The notes below the pieces were generated by a model, which searched no databases, was not told the DNA's origin, and saw only the letters and a program-made list of their open reading frames with translations. A stretch of DNA of 64,000 bases from Antedon mediterranea. Taxonomy: Eukaryota; Echinodermata; Crinoidea; Comatulida; Antedonidae. The DNA lies in the NCBI RefSeq assembly GCF_964355755.1, contig NC_092680.1, forward strand, positions 12,191,001 to 12,255,000, written 5' to 3'. The translations under genes and the position numbers were made by a program. Below, in pieces: positions 21,774-35,941 of this stretch (positions within the stretch are counted from its first letter, which is position 1; each line of letters opens with the position of its first letter).

Positions 21774-23332
21774 AAGTTGTATCTACCTAGAGGACTTATG
21801 GTAGTACTGTACAGTCGATCGTCCTCTCACTGGCCTGGTCAACATAATCTATGCCTAGATTATTACAGTAATTAAAAAGTACATTATTACAGAGATTTTT
21901 TTTTTTTGCAGAAATCAAAGTTATGTGTATAGAAAGCAGTACTCGTATTAAAAACTAAGCAGGTTGTACTGAACGCAAACTGGCAGGATATTTTGAATAT
22001 TTTTTGTTCATTTTCTACGAACTGGAGACAAAGACATATTACGACCTTTTTATTTAGATTTATTTGGATAGACCTCCATGTAAATTCATTAAAGGCTATA
22101 TGATTGTTTTATATTTTAATAATGTGATAGTAGAAAACCATTGTGCATAATGAGGACTATGAATCTAATATTTACTTGCATTCTCATCTTTTTAACATTT
22201 TATTTATAATGCTGGTAATGAATTTACTATTGAAAAGGTCATGTTTCCACTTATCTCAAATGTTGGCACCCACCTCTAACCTTGGTAGAACTGACTGTGT
22301 TCTACATGAGTACATATAGTAGTGTTTCCACCAGACTACTTCAACCTGGTAATTGAATAAATTTCATTGGGGTAACATTTAAACTAATTATCACCTTTAA
22401 CATAAAGTATCCTCCTGAAACATGTATTTGTACTGTACTTCATCTAATATCCATTACTTAATACTAATTTATGTGATTTATGTCTAACTTCAGGAATGAT
22501 CTGAGGCTAGAAGAACGAATTTCTGTACACATATAAAAAATAAACCAATGTTTTCCTAATAATTTAACCCCTAGGTTGATAACTAACAAAGAAATTATTG
22601 AAATTATGTTCTCACAATATATAGGTGTACTGTATTTACATATGCATGCTGCTGTACTTGTTTTTAACCGCATAATGGCATTGAAAACAAGAATGTTTTA
22701 TAATTATTATAGGTTATTTCCAAATATTAAAGGTCTGAAACAGAAACTAAATGTTACCAAACTATGTTTTTGAAAATCTCTATGATATAATATAATAATA
22801 TGAACATAATATTAAATTATATTGATAATCATCATGTCCTTATAAATTCATTTATATTTCTTTTGTGTAATATAGTTCATATATTATGTATTAAATAAAT
22901 TGGTAAGGTATTGTTTATATTTAAGGAAAGTTTATATACACTATTATTTTATGCCTACCAATATTAGTATTAATTGTTTATGTAACTATTTTGTCTAATT
23001 GCATTGATTTTTTGTATAGGCCAATGGCATTAATGTTTTTCTCAAACCAAATTAGCCTAATAATGCCATATTTAGACACATAATTCATTGATTTCTGATA
23101 TTCTGTACTTGTGTATGCATTACTAAAATAGTAGTTATTTTATTTCATTTATAATGTATGTATAAACCTTTATTCAGGTTTTTTTTTGCGTTCAAGAGTA
23201 CAACCTGCTTAGTTTTTAATACGAGTACTGCTTTCTATACACATAACTTTGATTTCTGAAAAAAAAAAATCTCTGTAATAATGTACTTTAATTACATAGT
23301 ACTAACATAAGTCCTCTAGGTGGATACAACTT
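21774..23332. mobile_element. 1.56 kb inverted-repeat element (non-autonomous DNA transposon-like)
   Basis: The left arm begins AAGTTGTATCTACCTAGAGG at 21774 and the right arm ends with its complement at 23332. Shared segments in inverted order include AAGTACATTATTACAGAGAT, AAATCAAAGTTATGTGTATA and TACTCGTATTAAAAACTAAG, giving arms of about 150 bp on the right and about 215 bp on the left, where about 60 bp extra is inserted (21811-21870). The 1.2 kb interior is AT-rich and lacks a credible open frame. Long arms without a transposase suggest a MITE-like or foldback element. No clear target duplication. Confidence 0.72.
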
Positions 23333-23467
23333 CATAGCGTGACAAGAAAGCGCTAGGCCCCCTAAACATTCCATCGCTTGGTGAATTTCCGCATCTGTCA
23401 TTGTCGCTATGGCATGACGTTGTTCAAGTCGGGCTTGCACGAAGAAAATAATGTAATTTGTATACAG

Positions 23468-24051
23468 TGTAATATAATGTTGCGTTGTTGAGGTACTAAT
23501 GAAGACTCTGACTCGCTTGACTGTCGTAACACATATATTGTTTATTCAGTATAATACTTCAGTACAATATACAACTATAAGTATAGATAAGGAACGGAGG
23601 ATCAATGATGCTGTCGGTGAGGTGTGAAGTGTGTAGGTCTGCTTCTGAAGAAGTGGCTGTGAGGTGTGTCTGGGCCCTTCTGAAACTTGGGAGTATATTG
23701 GCTCCGGTTCATTTGCATATGTCACTACGTAATCTGGGAGGGTAACGATTGGTCCTAACTTGATCCAGGGGTGTTTAAGTGGGAGTGATTGATCTTATCT
23801 GGGGAGGTTACATTGATGAATTGGCCCTGACGAATCTCTGCTTAAAACTGTCAATATCTAATTGTTTTACGATGGGAACAGTCACAAAATTAAGCTAAGT
23901 GTTTTCTTTAGGGATTCTATTATAAACTAAATGGTCATTAAAACATCTGGACAAACTCTCCTCTGGACATTCTGGGTCAAGTTTGTGAACCTCTTTGAAT
24001 TCCGATACAAAGGTCGATTTCTTAAATATAAAAGTATATCGTTATATTACA
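23468..24051 (-). mobile_element. Solo LTR, 584 bp, with ACAG target duplication
   Basis: The segment begins TGTAATATAATG and ends TTATATTACA, so the termini are TG...CA with a short inverted repeat. ACAG flanks it on both sides (23464-23467 and 24052-24055), a 4 bp target duplication as made by Ty3/gypsy-type integrases. On the minus strand an AATAAA (TTTATT near 23540) sits about 70 bp before the end, where an LTR poly(A) signal belongs, so minus orientation is preferred. No internal retroelement sequence is adjacent, hence a solo LTR from recombination. Confidence 0.75.
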
Positions 24052-24055
24052 ACAG

Positions 24056-24189
24056 TTGTAAATAAAGATGATTTTCATAATATAAAAATAGATATTTCAT
24101 TCTTAAATATCTGGCTAATATAACAACTCAATGACTGTTAAGTTTTTCATAAACATCGTTTAAAAAACATTTAGTCAAACATTTCACTT
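24056..24189. other. Short unique spacer before the GA-rich array
   Basis: AT-rich, no open frame or repeat recognised. Confidence 0.4.
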
Positions 24190-24226
24190 CGGGGGACCAA
24201 AGAATTTTTTTTGAAAAATGGCCAAA
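24190..24226. repeat. Satellite B fragment at the edge of the GA-rich array
   Basis: GGGGGACCAAAGAATTTT and TTTTGAAAAATGGCCAAAG match the middle of the satellite B monomer seen at 6.3-8.3 kb. The fragment is fused directly to the first GATCAGCGAGAGAG unit. It may be a truncated copy of the same family of elements; it is short, so only moderately certain. Confidence 0.5.
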
Positions 24227-24939
24227 GATCAGCGAGAGAGAGAGATAGATCAGCGAGAGAGAGAGAGATAGATCAGCGAGAGAGAGAGATAGATCAGCGA
24301 GAGAGAGAGAGATAGATCAGCGAGAGAGAGAGATAGATCAGCGAGAGAGAGAGAGAGATAGATCAGCGAGAGAGAGAGATAAATCAGCGAGAGAGAGAGA
24401 GAGAGATAGATCAGCGAGAGAGAGAGAGAGAGATAGATCAGCGAGAGAGAGAGAGAGATAGATCAGCGAGAGAGAGAGAGAGAGATAGATCAGCGAGAGA
24501 GAGAGAGAGATAGATCAGCGAGAGAGAGAGATAGATCAGCGAGAAAGAGAGAGAGATAGACCAGCGAGAGAGAAAGATAGATCAGCGAGAGAGAGAGAGA
24601 GATAGATCAGCGAGAGAGAGAGATAGATTGATCAGCGAGAGAGAGATAAATCAGCGAGAGAGAGATAGATCAGCGAGAAAGAGAGAGATAGATCAGCGAT
24701 AGAGACATAGATCAGCGAGAGAGAGAGATAGATCAGCGAGAGAGAGAGATAGATCAGCGAGAGAGAGAGATAGATCAGCGAGAAAGAGAGAGAGAGAGAG
24801 AGAGATAGATCAGTGACAGAGAGATAGATCAGCGACAGGGAGATAGATCAGCGACAGAGAGATAGATCAGCGACAGAGAGATAGATCAGTGAGAGAGAGA
24901 TAGATCAACGACAGAGAGATAGATCAGCGAGAGAGAGAG

Positions 24940-25985
24940 ATAGATCAGCGACAGAGAGATAGATCAGCGAGAGAGAGATAGGTCAGCGAGAGAGATATAG
25001 ATCAGCGAGAGAGATATAGATCAGCGAGAGAGAGATAGATCAGCGACAGAGAGATAGATCAGCGAGAGAGAGATAGATCAGCGAGAGAGAGATAGATCAG
25101 CGAGAGAGATAGATCAGCGAGAGAGAGATAGATCAGCGAGAGAGAGATATATCAGCGAGACACAGATAGATCAGCGAGAGAGAGATAGATCAGCGAGAGA
25201 GAGATCGACCAGCGAGACACAGATAGATCAGCGAGAGAGAGATAGATCAGCGAGACACATATATATCAGTGAGAGAGAGATAGATCAGCGAGAGAGAGTT
25301 AGATCAGCGAGAGAGAGAGATAAATCAGCGAGACACAGATATATCTGCGAGAGAGAGATAGATCAGCGAGACACAGATAGATCAGCGAGAGAGATAAATC
25401 AGTGAGAGAGAGAGATAGATCAGCGAGAGAGAGATAGATCAGCGAGAGAGAGAGATAGATCAGCGACAGAGAGAAAGATCAGCGAGAGAGAGATAGGTCA
25501 GCGAGAGAGATATAGATCAGCGAGAGAGATATAGATCAGCGAGAGAGAGATAGATTAGCGACAGAGAGATAGATCAGCGAGAGAGAGATAGATCAGCGAG
25601 AGAGAGATAGATCAGCGAGAGAGATAGATCAGCGAGAGAGAGATAGATCAGCGAGAGAGAGATATATCAGCGAGACACAGATAGATCAGCGAGAGAGAGA
25701 TAGATCAGCGAGAGAGAGATCGACCAGCGAGACACAGATAGATCAGCGAGAGAGAGATAGATCAGCGAGACACATATATATCAGCGACAGAGAGATAGAT
25801 CAGCGAGAGAGAGTTAGATCAGCGAGAGAGAAAGATAAATCAGCGAGACACAGATATATCTGCGAGAGAGAGATAGATCAGCGAGACACAGATAGATCAG
25901 CGAGAGAGATAAATCAGCGAGAGAGAGAGATAGATCAGCGAGAGAGAGATAGATCAGCGAGAGAGAGATAGATCAGCGAGAGAGA
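24940..25985. repeat. 515 bp tandem duplication inside the GA-rich satellite
   Basis: Rare variants recur 515 bp apart: GATAGGTCAGC near 24978 and 25493, and GATCGACCAGC at 25203 and 25718. The shared order of variants between them shows a block duplication. A further relative of part of the block lies near 27420-27660. Confidence 0.75.
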
Positions 25986-27247
25986 GAGAGATAGATCAGC
26001 GAGAGAGATATAGATCAGCGGGAGAGAGAGATAGATCAGCGAGAGAGAGATAGATCAGCGAGAGAGAGAGATAGATTAGCGAGAGAGAGATAGATCAGCG
26101 AGAGAGAGAGAGAGATAGATCAGCGAGAGAGAGATAGATCAGCAAGAGAGAGATAGATCAGGGAGAGAGATATAGATCAGCGAGAGGGAGATAGATCAGT
26201 GAGAGGGAGAGATAAATCAGCGAGAGAGAGATAGATCAGCGAGAGAGAGATAGATCAGCGAGAGAGAGATAGATCAGCGAGAGAGAGATAGATCAGCGAG
26301 AGAGAGAGATAGATCAGCGAGAGAGAGAGATAGATCAGAGAGAGAGAGATAGATCAGCGAGAGAGAGATAGATCAGCGAGATAGAGATAGATCAGCGAGA
26401 GAGATAGATCAGCGAGAGAGAGATAGATCAGCAGGGGAGAGATATATCAGCGAGAGAGAGATAGATCAGCGAGAGAGAGATAGATCAGCGAGATAGAGAT
26501 AGATAAGTGAGAGAGAGATAGATAAGCGACAGAGAGATGGATATCAGCGAGAGAGAGATAGATCAGAGAGACACAGATAGATCAGCGAGAGAGAGATAGA
26601 TCAGCGAGAGAGAGTTAGATCAGCGAGAGAGAGATAGATCAGCGAGACACAGATAGATCAGCGAGAGAGAGATAGATCAGCAAGACACAGATAGATCAGC
26701 GAGAGAGAGATAGATCAGCGAGAGAGGGATAGATCAGCGAGAGAGAGATAGATCTGCGAGAGAGGGATAGATCAGCGAGAGAGAGATAGATCAGCGAGAG
26801 AGGGATAGATCAGCGAGAGAGAGATAGATCAGAGATAGAGAGAGATAGATACGCGAGAGAGAGATAGATCAGCGAGAGAGAGAGATAGATCAGCGAGAGA
26901 GCGATAGATCAGCGAGAGAGAGATAGATCAGCGAGAGAGAGATAGATCAGCGAGAGAGAGATATATCAGCAAGAGAGAGATAGATCAGCGAGAGAGAGAT
27001 AGATCAGCGAGAGAGAGATAGATCAGCGAGAGAGAGAGATAGATCAGCGAGAGAGAGATAGATCAGCGAGAGAGAGAGAGAGATAGATCAGCGAGAGAGA
27101 GATAGATCAGCGTGAGAGAGATAGATCAGCGAGAGAGAGAGATAGATCAGCGAGAGAGAGAGAGAGAGAGATCAGCGAGAGAGAGATAGATCAGCGAGAG
27201 AGAGAGATAGATCAACGAGAGAGATAGATCAGCGAGAGAGAGATAGA

Positions 27248-27302
<55 letters not shown>

Positions 27303-27304
27303 GA

Positions 27305-27342
<38 letters not shown>

Positions 27343-28369
27343 TCAGCGAGAGAGAGATAGATCAGCAAGAGAGAGATAGATCAGCGAGAGAGATAGATCA
27401 GCGAGAGAGAGATAGATCAGCGAGAGAGAGAGATATATCAGCGAGACACAGATAGATCAGCGAGAGAGAGATAGATCAGCGAGAGGGAGATCGACCAGCG
27501 AGACACAGATAGATCAGCGAGAGAGAGATAGATCAGAGAGACACATATATATCAGCGAGAGATAGATCAGCGAGAGAGAGTTAGATCAGCGAGAGAGAGA
27601 TAGATCAGCGAGAAACAGATATATCTGCGAGAGAGAGATAGATCCGCGAGACACAGATAGATCAGCGAGAGAGATAGATCAGCGAGAGAGAGATAGATCA
27701 GCGAGAGAGAGATAGATCAGCGAGAGAGAGAGATAGATCAGCGAGAGAGAGATAGATCAGCGAGAGAGAGATAGATCAGCGAGAGAGATATAGATCAGCG
27801 AGAGAGAGAGATAGATCAGCGAGAGAGAGATAGATCAGCGAGAGAGAGAGAGAGATAGATCAGCGAGAGAGAGAGAGATGGATCAGCGAGAGAGAGATAG
27901 ATCAGCGAGAGAGAGAGATAGTCCAGCGAGAGAGAGATAGATCAGCAAGAGAGAGATAGATCAGCGAGAGAGTGATAGATCAGCGAGAGGGAGATAGATC
28001 AGTGAGAGGGAGAGATAGATCAGCGAGAGAGAGATAGATCAGCGAGAGAGAGATAGATCAGCGAGAGAGAGATAAATCAGCGAGAGAGAGATAGATCAGC
28101 GAGAGAGAGAGATAGATCAGCGAGAGAGAGATAGATCAGAGAGAGAGAGATAGATCAGCGAGAGAGAGATAGATCAGCGAGATAGAGATAGATCAGCGAG
28201 AGAGAGATAGATCAGCGAGATAGAGATAGATCAGCGAGAGAGATAGATCAGCGAGAGAAAGATAGATCAGCAAGAGAGAGATATATCAGCGAGAGAGAGA
28301 TAGATCAGCGAGAGAGAGATAGATCAGCGAGATAGAGATAGATAAGCGAGAGAGAGATAGATAAGCGAC

Positions 28370-31300
28370 AGAGAGATGGATATCAGCGAGAGAGAGATAG
28401 ATCAGAGAGACACAAATAGATCAGCGGGGGAGAGATAGATCAGCGAGAGAGAGTTAGATCAGCGAGAGAGAGATAGATCAGCGAGACACAGATAGATCAG
28501 CGAGAGAGAGATAGATCAGCAAGACACAGATAGATCAGCGAGAGAGAGATAAATCAGCGAGAGAGGGATAGATCAGCGAGAGAGAGATAGATCAGCGAGT
28601 GAGGGATAGATCAGCGAGAGAGAGATAGATCAGCGAGAGAGAGATAGATCAGCAAGAGAGGGATAGATCAGCGAGAGAGATATATCAGCGAGAGAGAGAT
28701 ATATCAGCGGGAGAGAGATAGATCAGCAAGAGAGAGATAGATCAGCGAGAGAGAGATAGATCAGCGAGAGGGAGATAGATCAGTGAGAGGGAGAGATAGA
28801 TCAGCGAGAGAGAGATAGATCAGCGAGAGAGAGATATATCAGCGAGAGAGAGATAGATCAGCGAGAGAGAGATAGATCAGCGAGAGAGAGAGAGATAGAT
28901 CAGCGAGAGAGAGAGATAGATCAGAGAGAGAGAGAGATAGATCAGCGAGAGAGAGATAGATCAGCGAGATAGAGATAGATCAGCGAGAGAGATAGATCAG
29001 CGAGAGAGAGATAGATCAGCAGGGGAGAGATATATCAGCGAGAGAGAGATAGATCAGCGAGAGAGAGATAGATCAGCGAGATAGAGATAGATAAGCGAGA
29101 GAGAGATAGATAAGCGACAGAGAGATGGATATCAGCGAGAGAGAGATAGATCAGAGAGACACAGATAGATCAGCGAGAGAGAGATAGATCAGCGAGAGAG
29201 AGTTAGATCAGCGAGAGAGAGATAGATCAGCGAGACACAGATAGATCAGCGAAAGAGAGATAGATCAGCAAGACACAGATAGATCAGCGAGAGAGAGATA
29301 GATCAGCGAGAGAGGGATAGATCAGCGAGAGAGAGATAGATCTGCGAGAGAGGGATAGATCAGCGAGAAAGAGATAGATCAGCGAGAGAGGGATAGATCA
29401 GCGAGAGAGAGATAGATCAGCGAGAGAGAGATAGATCAGCGAGAGAGAGATATATCAGCAAGAGAGAGATAGATCAGCGAGAGAGAGATAGATCAGCGAG
29501 AGAGAGATAGATCAGCGAGAGAGAGAGATAGATTAGCGAGAGAGAGATAGATCAGCGAGAGAGAGAGAGAGATAGATCAGCGAGAGAGAGATAGATCAGC
29601 GTGAGAGAGATAGATCAGCGAGAGAGAGATAGATCAGCGAGATAGAGAGAGAGATCAGCGAAAGAGAGATAGATCAGCGAGAGAGAGATATATCAGTGAG
29701 AGAGAGATAGATCAGCGAGAGAGAGATAGATCAGCGAGATAGAGATAGATAAGCGAGAGAGAGATAGATAAGCGACAGAGAGATGGATATCAGCGAGAGA
29801 GAGATAGATCAGAGAGACACAGATAGATCAGTGGGGGAGAGATAGATCAGCGAGAGAGAGTTAGATCAGCGAGAGAGAGATAGATCAGCGAGACACAGAT
29901 AGATCAGCGAGAGAGAGATAGATCAGCAAGAGAGAGATATATCAGCGAGAGAGAGATAGATCAGCGAGATAGAGATAGATAAGCGAGAGAGAGATAGATA
30001 AGCAAGAGAGAGATATATCAGCGAGAGAGAGATAGATCAGCGAGATAGAGATAGATAAGCGAGAGAGAGATAGATAAGCGACAGAGATATCAGCGAGAGA
30101 GAGATAGATCAGAGAGACACAAATAGATCAGCGGGGGAGAGATAGATCAGCGAGAGAGAGTTAGATCAGCGAGAGAGAGATAGATCAGCGAGACACAGAT
30201 AGATCAGCGAGAGAGAGATAGATCAGCAAGACACAGATAGATCAGCGAGAGAGAGATAGATCAGCGAGAGAGGGATAGATCAGCGAGAGAGAGATAGATC
30301 AGCGAGTGAGGGATAGATCAGCGAGAGAGAGATAGATCAGCGAGAGAGAGATAGATCAGCGAGAGAGGGATAGATCAGCGAGAGAGATATATCAGCGAGA
30401 GAGAGATATATCAGCGGGAGAGAGATAGATCAGCAAGAGAGAGATAGATCAGCGAGAGAGAGATAGATCAGCGAGAGGGAGATAGATCAGTGAGAGGGAG
30501 AGATAGATCAGCGAGAGAGAGATAGATCAGCGAGAGAGAGATAGATCAGCGAAAGAGAGATAGATCAGCGAGAGAGAGATAGATCAGCGAGAGAGAGAGA
30601 TAGATCAGCGAGAGAGAGAGATAGATCAGAGAGAGAGAGAGATAGATCAGCGAGAGAGAGATAGATCAGCGAGATAGAGATAGATCAGCGAGAGAGATAG
30701 ATCAGCGAGAGAGAGATAGATCAGCAGGGGAGAGATATATCAGCGAGAGAGAGATAGATCAGCGAGAGAGAGATAGATCAGCGAGATAGAGATAGATAAG
30801 CGAGAGAGAGATAGATAAGCGACAGAGAGATGGATATCAGCGAGAGAGAGATAGATCAGAGAGACACAGATAGATCAGCGAGAGAGAGATAGATCAGCGA
30901 GAGAGAGTTAGATCAGCGAGAGAGAGATAGATCAGCGAGACACAGATAGATCAGCGAAAGAGAGATAGATCAGCAAGACACAGATAGATCAGCGAGAGAG
31001 AGATAGATAAGCGAGAGAGGGATAGATCAGCGAGAGAGAGATAGATCTGCGAGAGAGGGATAGATCAGCGAGAAAGAGATAGATCAGCGAGAGAGGGATA
31101 GATCAGCGAGAGAGAGATAGATCAGCGAGAGAGAGATAGATCAGCGAGAGAGAGATATATCAGCAAGAGAGAGATAGATCAGCGAGAGAGAGATAGATCA
31201 GCGAGAGAGAGATAGATCAGCGAGAGAGAGAGATAGATTAGCGAGAGAGAGATAGATCAGCGAGAGAGAGAGAGAGATAGATCAGCGAGAGAGAGATAGA

Positions 31301-31780
31301 TCAGCGTGAGAGAGATAGATCAGCGAGAGAGAGATAGATCAGCGAGATAGAGAGAGAGATCAGCGAAAGAGAGATAGATCAGCGAGAGAGAGATATATCA
31401 GTGAGAGAGAGATAGATCAGCGAGAGAGAGATAGATCAGCGAGATAGAGATAGATAAGCGAGAGAGAGATAGATAAGCGACAGAGAGATGGATATCAGCG
31501 AGAGAGAGATAGATCAGAGAGACACAGATAGATCAGTGGGGGAGAGATAGATCAGCGAGAGAGAGTTAGATCAGCGAGAGAGAGATAGATCAGCGAGACA
31601 CAGATAGATCAGCGAGAGAGAGATAGATCAGCAAGAGAGAGATATATCAGCGAGAGAGAGATAGATCAGCGAGAGAGAGATAGATCAGCGAGATAGAGAT
31701 AGATAAGCGAGAGAGAGATAGATAAGTGACAGAGAGATGGATATCAGCGAGAGAGAGATAGATCAGAGAGACACAGATAG
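28370..31780. repeat. 1.7 kb tandem duplication inside the GA-rich satellite
   Basis: Landmarks recur at 1705-1707 bp: CACAAATAGATCAGCGGGGG at 28411 and 30118, GCGAGTGAGGG at 28595 and 30302, CAGCAGGGGAGAG at 29017 and 30722, CAGCGTGAGAG at 29597 and 31302, and GTGGGGGAGAG at 29831 and 31536. The small drift in spacing comes from changes in (GA)n length. Confidence 0.82.
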
Positions 31781-31839
31781 ATCAGCGGGAAAGAGATAGA
31801 TCAGCGAGAGAGAGTTAGATCAGCGAGAGAGAGATAGAT

Positions 31840-32450
31840 CCGCGAGACACAGATAGATCAGCGAGAGAGATAGATCAGCGAGAGAGAGATAGATCAGCGA
31901 GAGAGAGAGATAGATCAGCGAGAGAGAGAGATAGATCAGCGAGAGAGAGATAGATCAGCGAGAGAGAGATAGATCAGCGAGAGAGATATAGATCAGCGAG
32001 AGAGAGATAGATCAGCGAGTGAGGGATAGATCAGCGAGAGAGATAGATCAGAGAGAGAGAGATAGATCAGCGAGAGAGAGAGATAGATCAGCGAGAGAGC
32101 GATAGATCAGCGAGAGAGCGATAGATCAGGGAGAGAGAGATAGATCAGCGAGATAGAGATATATCAGCGAGAGAGAGATACATCAGCGGGAGAGAGATAG
32201 ATCAGCGAGAGAGAGATAGATCAGCGAGAAAGAGAGATAGATCAGCGAGAGAGAGAGAGAGAGAGATAGATCAGCGAGAGGAGAGAGAGATAGATCAGCG
32301 TGAGAGAGATAGATCAGCGAGAGAGAGATAGATCAGCGAGAGAGAGAGAGAGAGAGAGAGATCAGCGAGAGAGAGATAGATCAGTGAGAGGGAGAGATAG
32401 ATCAGCGAGAGAGAGATAGATCAGCGAGAGAGAGATAGATCAACGAGAGA

Positions 32451-32494
<44 letters not shown>

Positions 32495-34375
32495 TCAGCA
32501 AGAGAGAGATAGATCAGCGAGAGAGAGATAGATCAGCGAGAGGGAGATAAATCAGCTAGAGAGAGATAGATCAGCGAGAGAGAGATAGATCAGCGAGAGA
32601 GAGATAGATCAGCGAGAGAGATAGATCAGCGAGAGAGAGATAGATCAGAGAGAGAGAGAGATAGATCAGCGAGAGAGAGATAGATCAGCGAGATAGAGAT
32701 AGATCAGCGAGATAGAGATAGATAAGCGAGAGAGAGATAGATAAGCGACAGAGAGATGGATATCAGCGAGAGAGAGATAGATCAGAGAGACACAGATAGA
32801 TCAGCGGGGGAGAGATAGATCAGCGAGAGAGAGTTAGATCAGCGAGAGAGAGATAGATCAGCGAGACACAGATAGATCAGCGAGAGAGATATAGATCAGC
32901 GACAGAGAGATAGATCAGCGAGAGAGAGATAGATGAGCGAGAAAGAGATAGGTCAACGACCGAGAGATAGATCAGCGAGAGAGAGATAGATCAGCGACAG
33001 AGAGATAGATAGATCAGCGAGAGAGAGATAGATCAGCGAGAGAGAGAGATAGATCAGCGAGAGAGATAGATCAGAGAGAGAGAGATAGATCAGCGAGAGA
33101 GAGAGATAGATCAGCGAGAGAGCGATAGATCAGCGAGAGAGCGATAGATCAGGGAGAGAGAGATAGATCAGCGAGAGAGAGATATATCAGCGAGAGAGAG
33201 ATATATCAGCGGGAGAGAGATAGATCAGCGAGAGAGAGATAGATCAGCGAGAAAGAGAGATAGATCAGCGAGAGAGAGATAGATCAGCGAGAGAGAGATA
33301 GATCAGCAATAGAGAGAGAGATAGATCAGCGAGATAGAGATAGATCAGCGAGAGGGAGATAAATCAGCTAGAGAGAGATAGATCAGCGAGAGAGAGATAG
33401 ATCAGCGAGAGAGAGATAGATCAGCGAGAGAGAGAGAGAGATAGATCAGCGAGAGAGAGATAGATAAGCGACAGAGAGATTGATATCAGCGAGAGAGAGA
33501 TAGATCAGAGAGACACAGATAGATCAGCGGGGGAGAGATTGATCAGCGAGAGAGAGTTAGATCAGCGAGAGAGAGATAGATCAGCGAGACACAGATAGAT
33601 CAGCGAGAGAGAGATAGATCAGCAAGACACAGATAGATCAGCGAGAGAGAGATAGATCAGCGAGAGAGGGATAGATCCGCGAGAGAGAGATAGATCAGCG
33701 AGAGAGGGATAGATCAGCGACAGAGAGATAGATCAGCGAGAGAGAGATAGATCAACGACAGAGAGATAGATCCGCGAGACACAGATAGATCAGCGAGAGA
33801 GATAGATCAGCGAGAGAGAGATAGATCAGCGAGAGAGAGAGATAGATCAGCGAGAGAGAGAGATAGATCAGCGAGAGAGAGATAGATCAGCGAGAGAGAG
33901 ATAGATCAGCGAGAGAGATATAGATCAGCGAGAGAGAGATAGATCAGCGAGAGAGGGATAGATCAGCGAGAGAGATAGATCAGAGAGAGAGAGATAGATC
34001 AGCGAGAGAGAGAGATAGATCAGCGAGAGAGCGATAGATCAGCGAGAGAGCGATAGATCAGGGAGAGAGAGATAGATCAGCGAGATAGAGATATATCAGC
34101 GAGAGAGAGATACATCAGCGGGAGAGAGATAGATCAGCGAGAGAGAGATAGATCAGCGAGAAAGAGAGATAGATCAGCGAGAGAGAGAGAGAGAGAGAGA
34201 GATAGATCAGCGAGAGGAGAGAGAGATAGATCAGCGTGAGAGAGATAGATCAGCGAGAGAGAGATAGATCAGCGAGAGAGAGAGAGAGAGAGAGATCAGC
34301 GAGAGAGAGATAGATCAGTGAGAGGGAGAGATAGATCAGCGAGAGAGAGATAGATCAGCGAGAGAGAGATAGATC

Positions 34376-34438
<63 letters not shown>

Positions 34439-35735
34439 TCAGCAAGAGAGAGATAGATCAGCGAGAGAGAGATAGATCAGCGAGAGGGAGATAAATCAGC
34501 TAGAGAGAGATAGATCAGCGAGAGAGAGATAGATCAGCGAGAGAGAGATAGATCAGCGAGAGAGATAGATCAGCGAGAGAGAGATAGATCAGAGAGAGAG
34601 AGAGATAGATCAGCGAGAGAGAGATAGATCAGCGAGATAGAGATAGATCAGCGAGATAGAGATAGATAAGCGAGAGAGAGATAGATAAGCGACAGAGAGA
34701 TGGATATCAGCGAGAGAGAGATAGATCAGAGAGACACAGATAGATCAGCGGGGGAGAGATAGATCAGCGAGAGAGAGTTAGATCAGCGAGTGAGAGATAG
34801 ATCAGCGAGACACAGATAGATCAGCGAGAGAGATATAGATCAGCGACAGAGAGATAGATCAGCGAGAGAGAGATAGATGAGCGAGAAAGAGATAGGTCAA
34901 CGACCGAGAGATAGATCAGCGAGAGAGAGATAGATCAGCGACAGAGAGATAGATAGATCAGCGAGAGAGAGATAGATCAGCGAGAGAGAGAGATAGATCA
35001 GCGAGAGAGATAGATCAGAGAGAGAGAGATAGATCAGCGAGAGAGAGAGATAGATCAGCGAGAGAGCGATAGATCAGCGAGAGAGCGATAGATCAGGGAG
35101 AGAGAGATAGATCAGCGAGAGAGAGATATATCAGCGAGAGAGAGATATATCAGCGGGAGAGAGATAGATCAGCGAGAGAGAGATAGATCAGCGAGAAAGA
35201 GAGATAGATCAGCGAGAGAGAGATAGATCAGCGAGAGAGAGATAGATCAGCAATAGAGAGAGAGATAGATCAGCGAGATAGAGATAGATCAGCGAGAGGG
35301 AGATAAATCAGCTAGAGAGAGATAGATCAGCGAGAGAGAGATAGATCAGCGAGAGAGAGATAGATCAGCGAGAGAGAGAGAGAGATAGATCAGCGAGAGA
35401 GAGATAGATAAGCGACAGAGAGATTGATATCAGCGAGAGAGAGATAGATCAGAGAGACACAGATAGATCAGCGGGGGAGAGATTGATCAGCGAGAGAGAG
35501 TTAGATCAGCGAGAGAGAGATAGATCAGCGAGACACAGATAGATCAGCGAGAGAGAGATAGATCAGCAAGACACAGATAGATCAGCGAGAGAGAGATAGA
35601 TCAGCGAGAGAGGGATAGATCCGCGAGAGAGAGATAGATCAGCGAGAGAGGGATAGATCAGCGACAGAGAGATAGATCAGCGAGAGAGAGATAGATCAAC
35701 GACAGAGAGATAGATCAGCGAGAGAGAGATAGATC
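31840..35735. repeat. 1.94 kb tandem duplication inside the GA-rich satellite
   Basis: GAGAAAGAGATAGGTCAACG occurs at 32939 and 34883, CAGCAATAGAGAG at 33304 and 35248, and TGATATCAGC at 33481 and 35425, each 1944 bp apart. Nearer the start the spacing is 1932-1936 bp (CCGCGAGAC at 31840 and 33772; CAGCGTGAG at 32296 and 34232), the difference lying in long (GA)n runs. Confidence 0.82.
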
Positions 35736-35941
35736 AGCGACAGAGAGATAGATAGATCAGCGAGAGAGAGATAGATCAGCGAGAGAGAGAGATAGATCAG
35801 CGAGAGAGATATAGATCAGCAAGAGAGAGATAGATCAGCGACAGAGAGATAGATCAGCTAGAGAGAGATAGATGAGCGAGAGAGAGATAGATCAGCGAGA
35901 GAGATAGATCAGCGAGAGAGAGATAGATCAGCGAGAGAGAG

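Noticed and set aside
27147-27368. Ser/Leu-rich open frame in the GA-rich array
   Set aside because: A simple translation of (CT)n repeats; no stop codons by composition.
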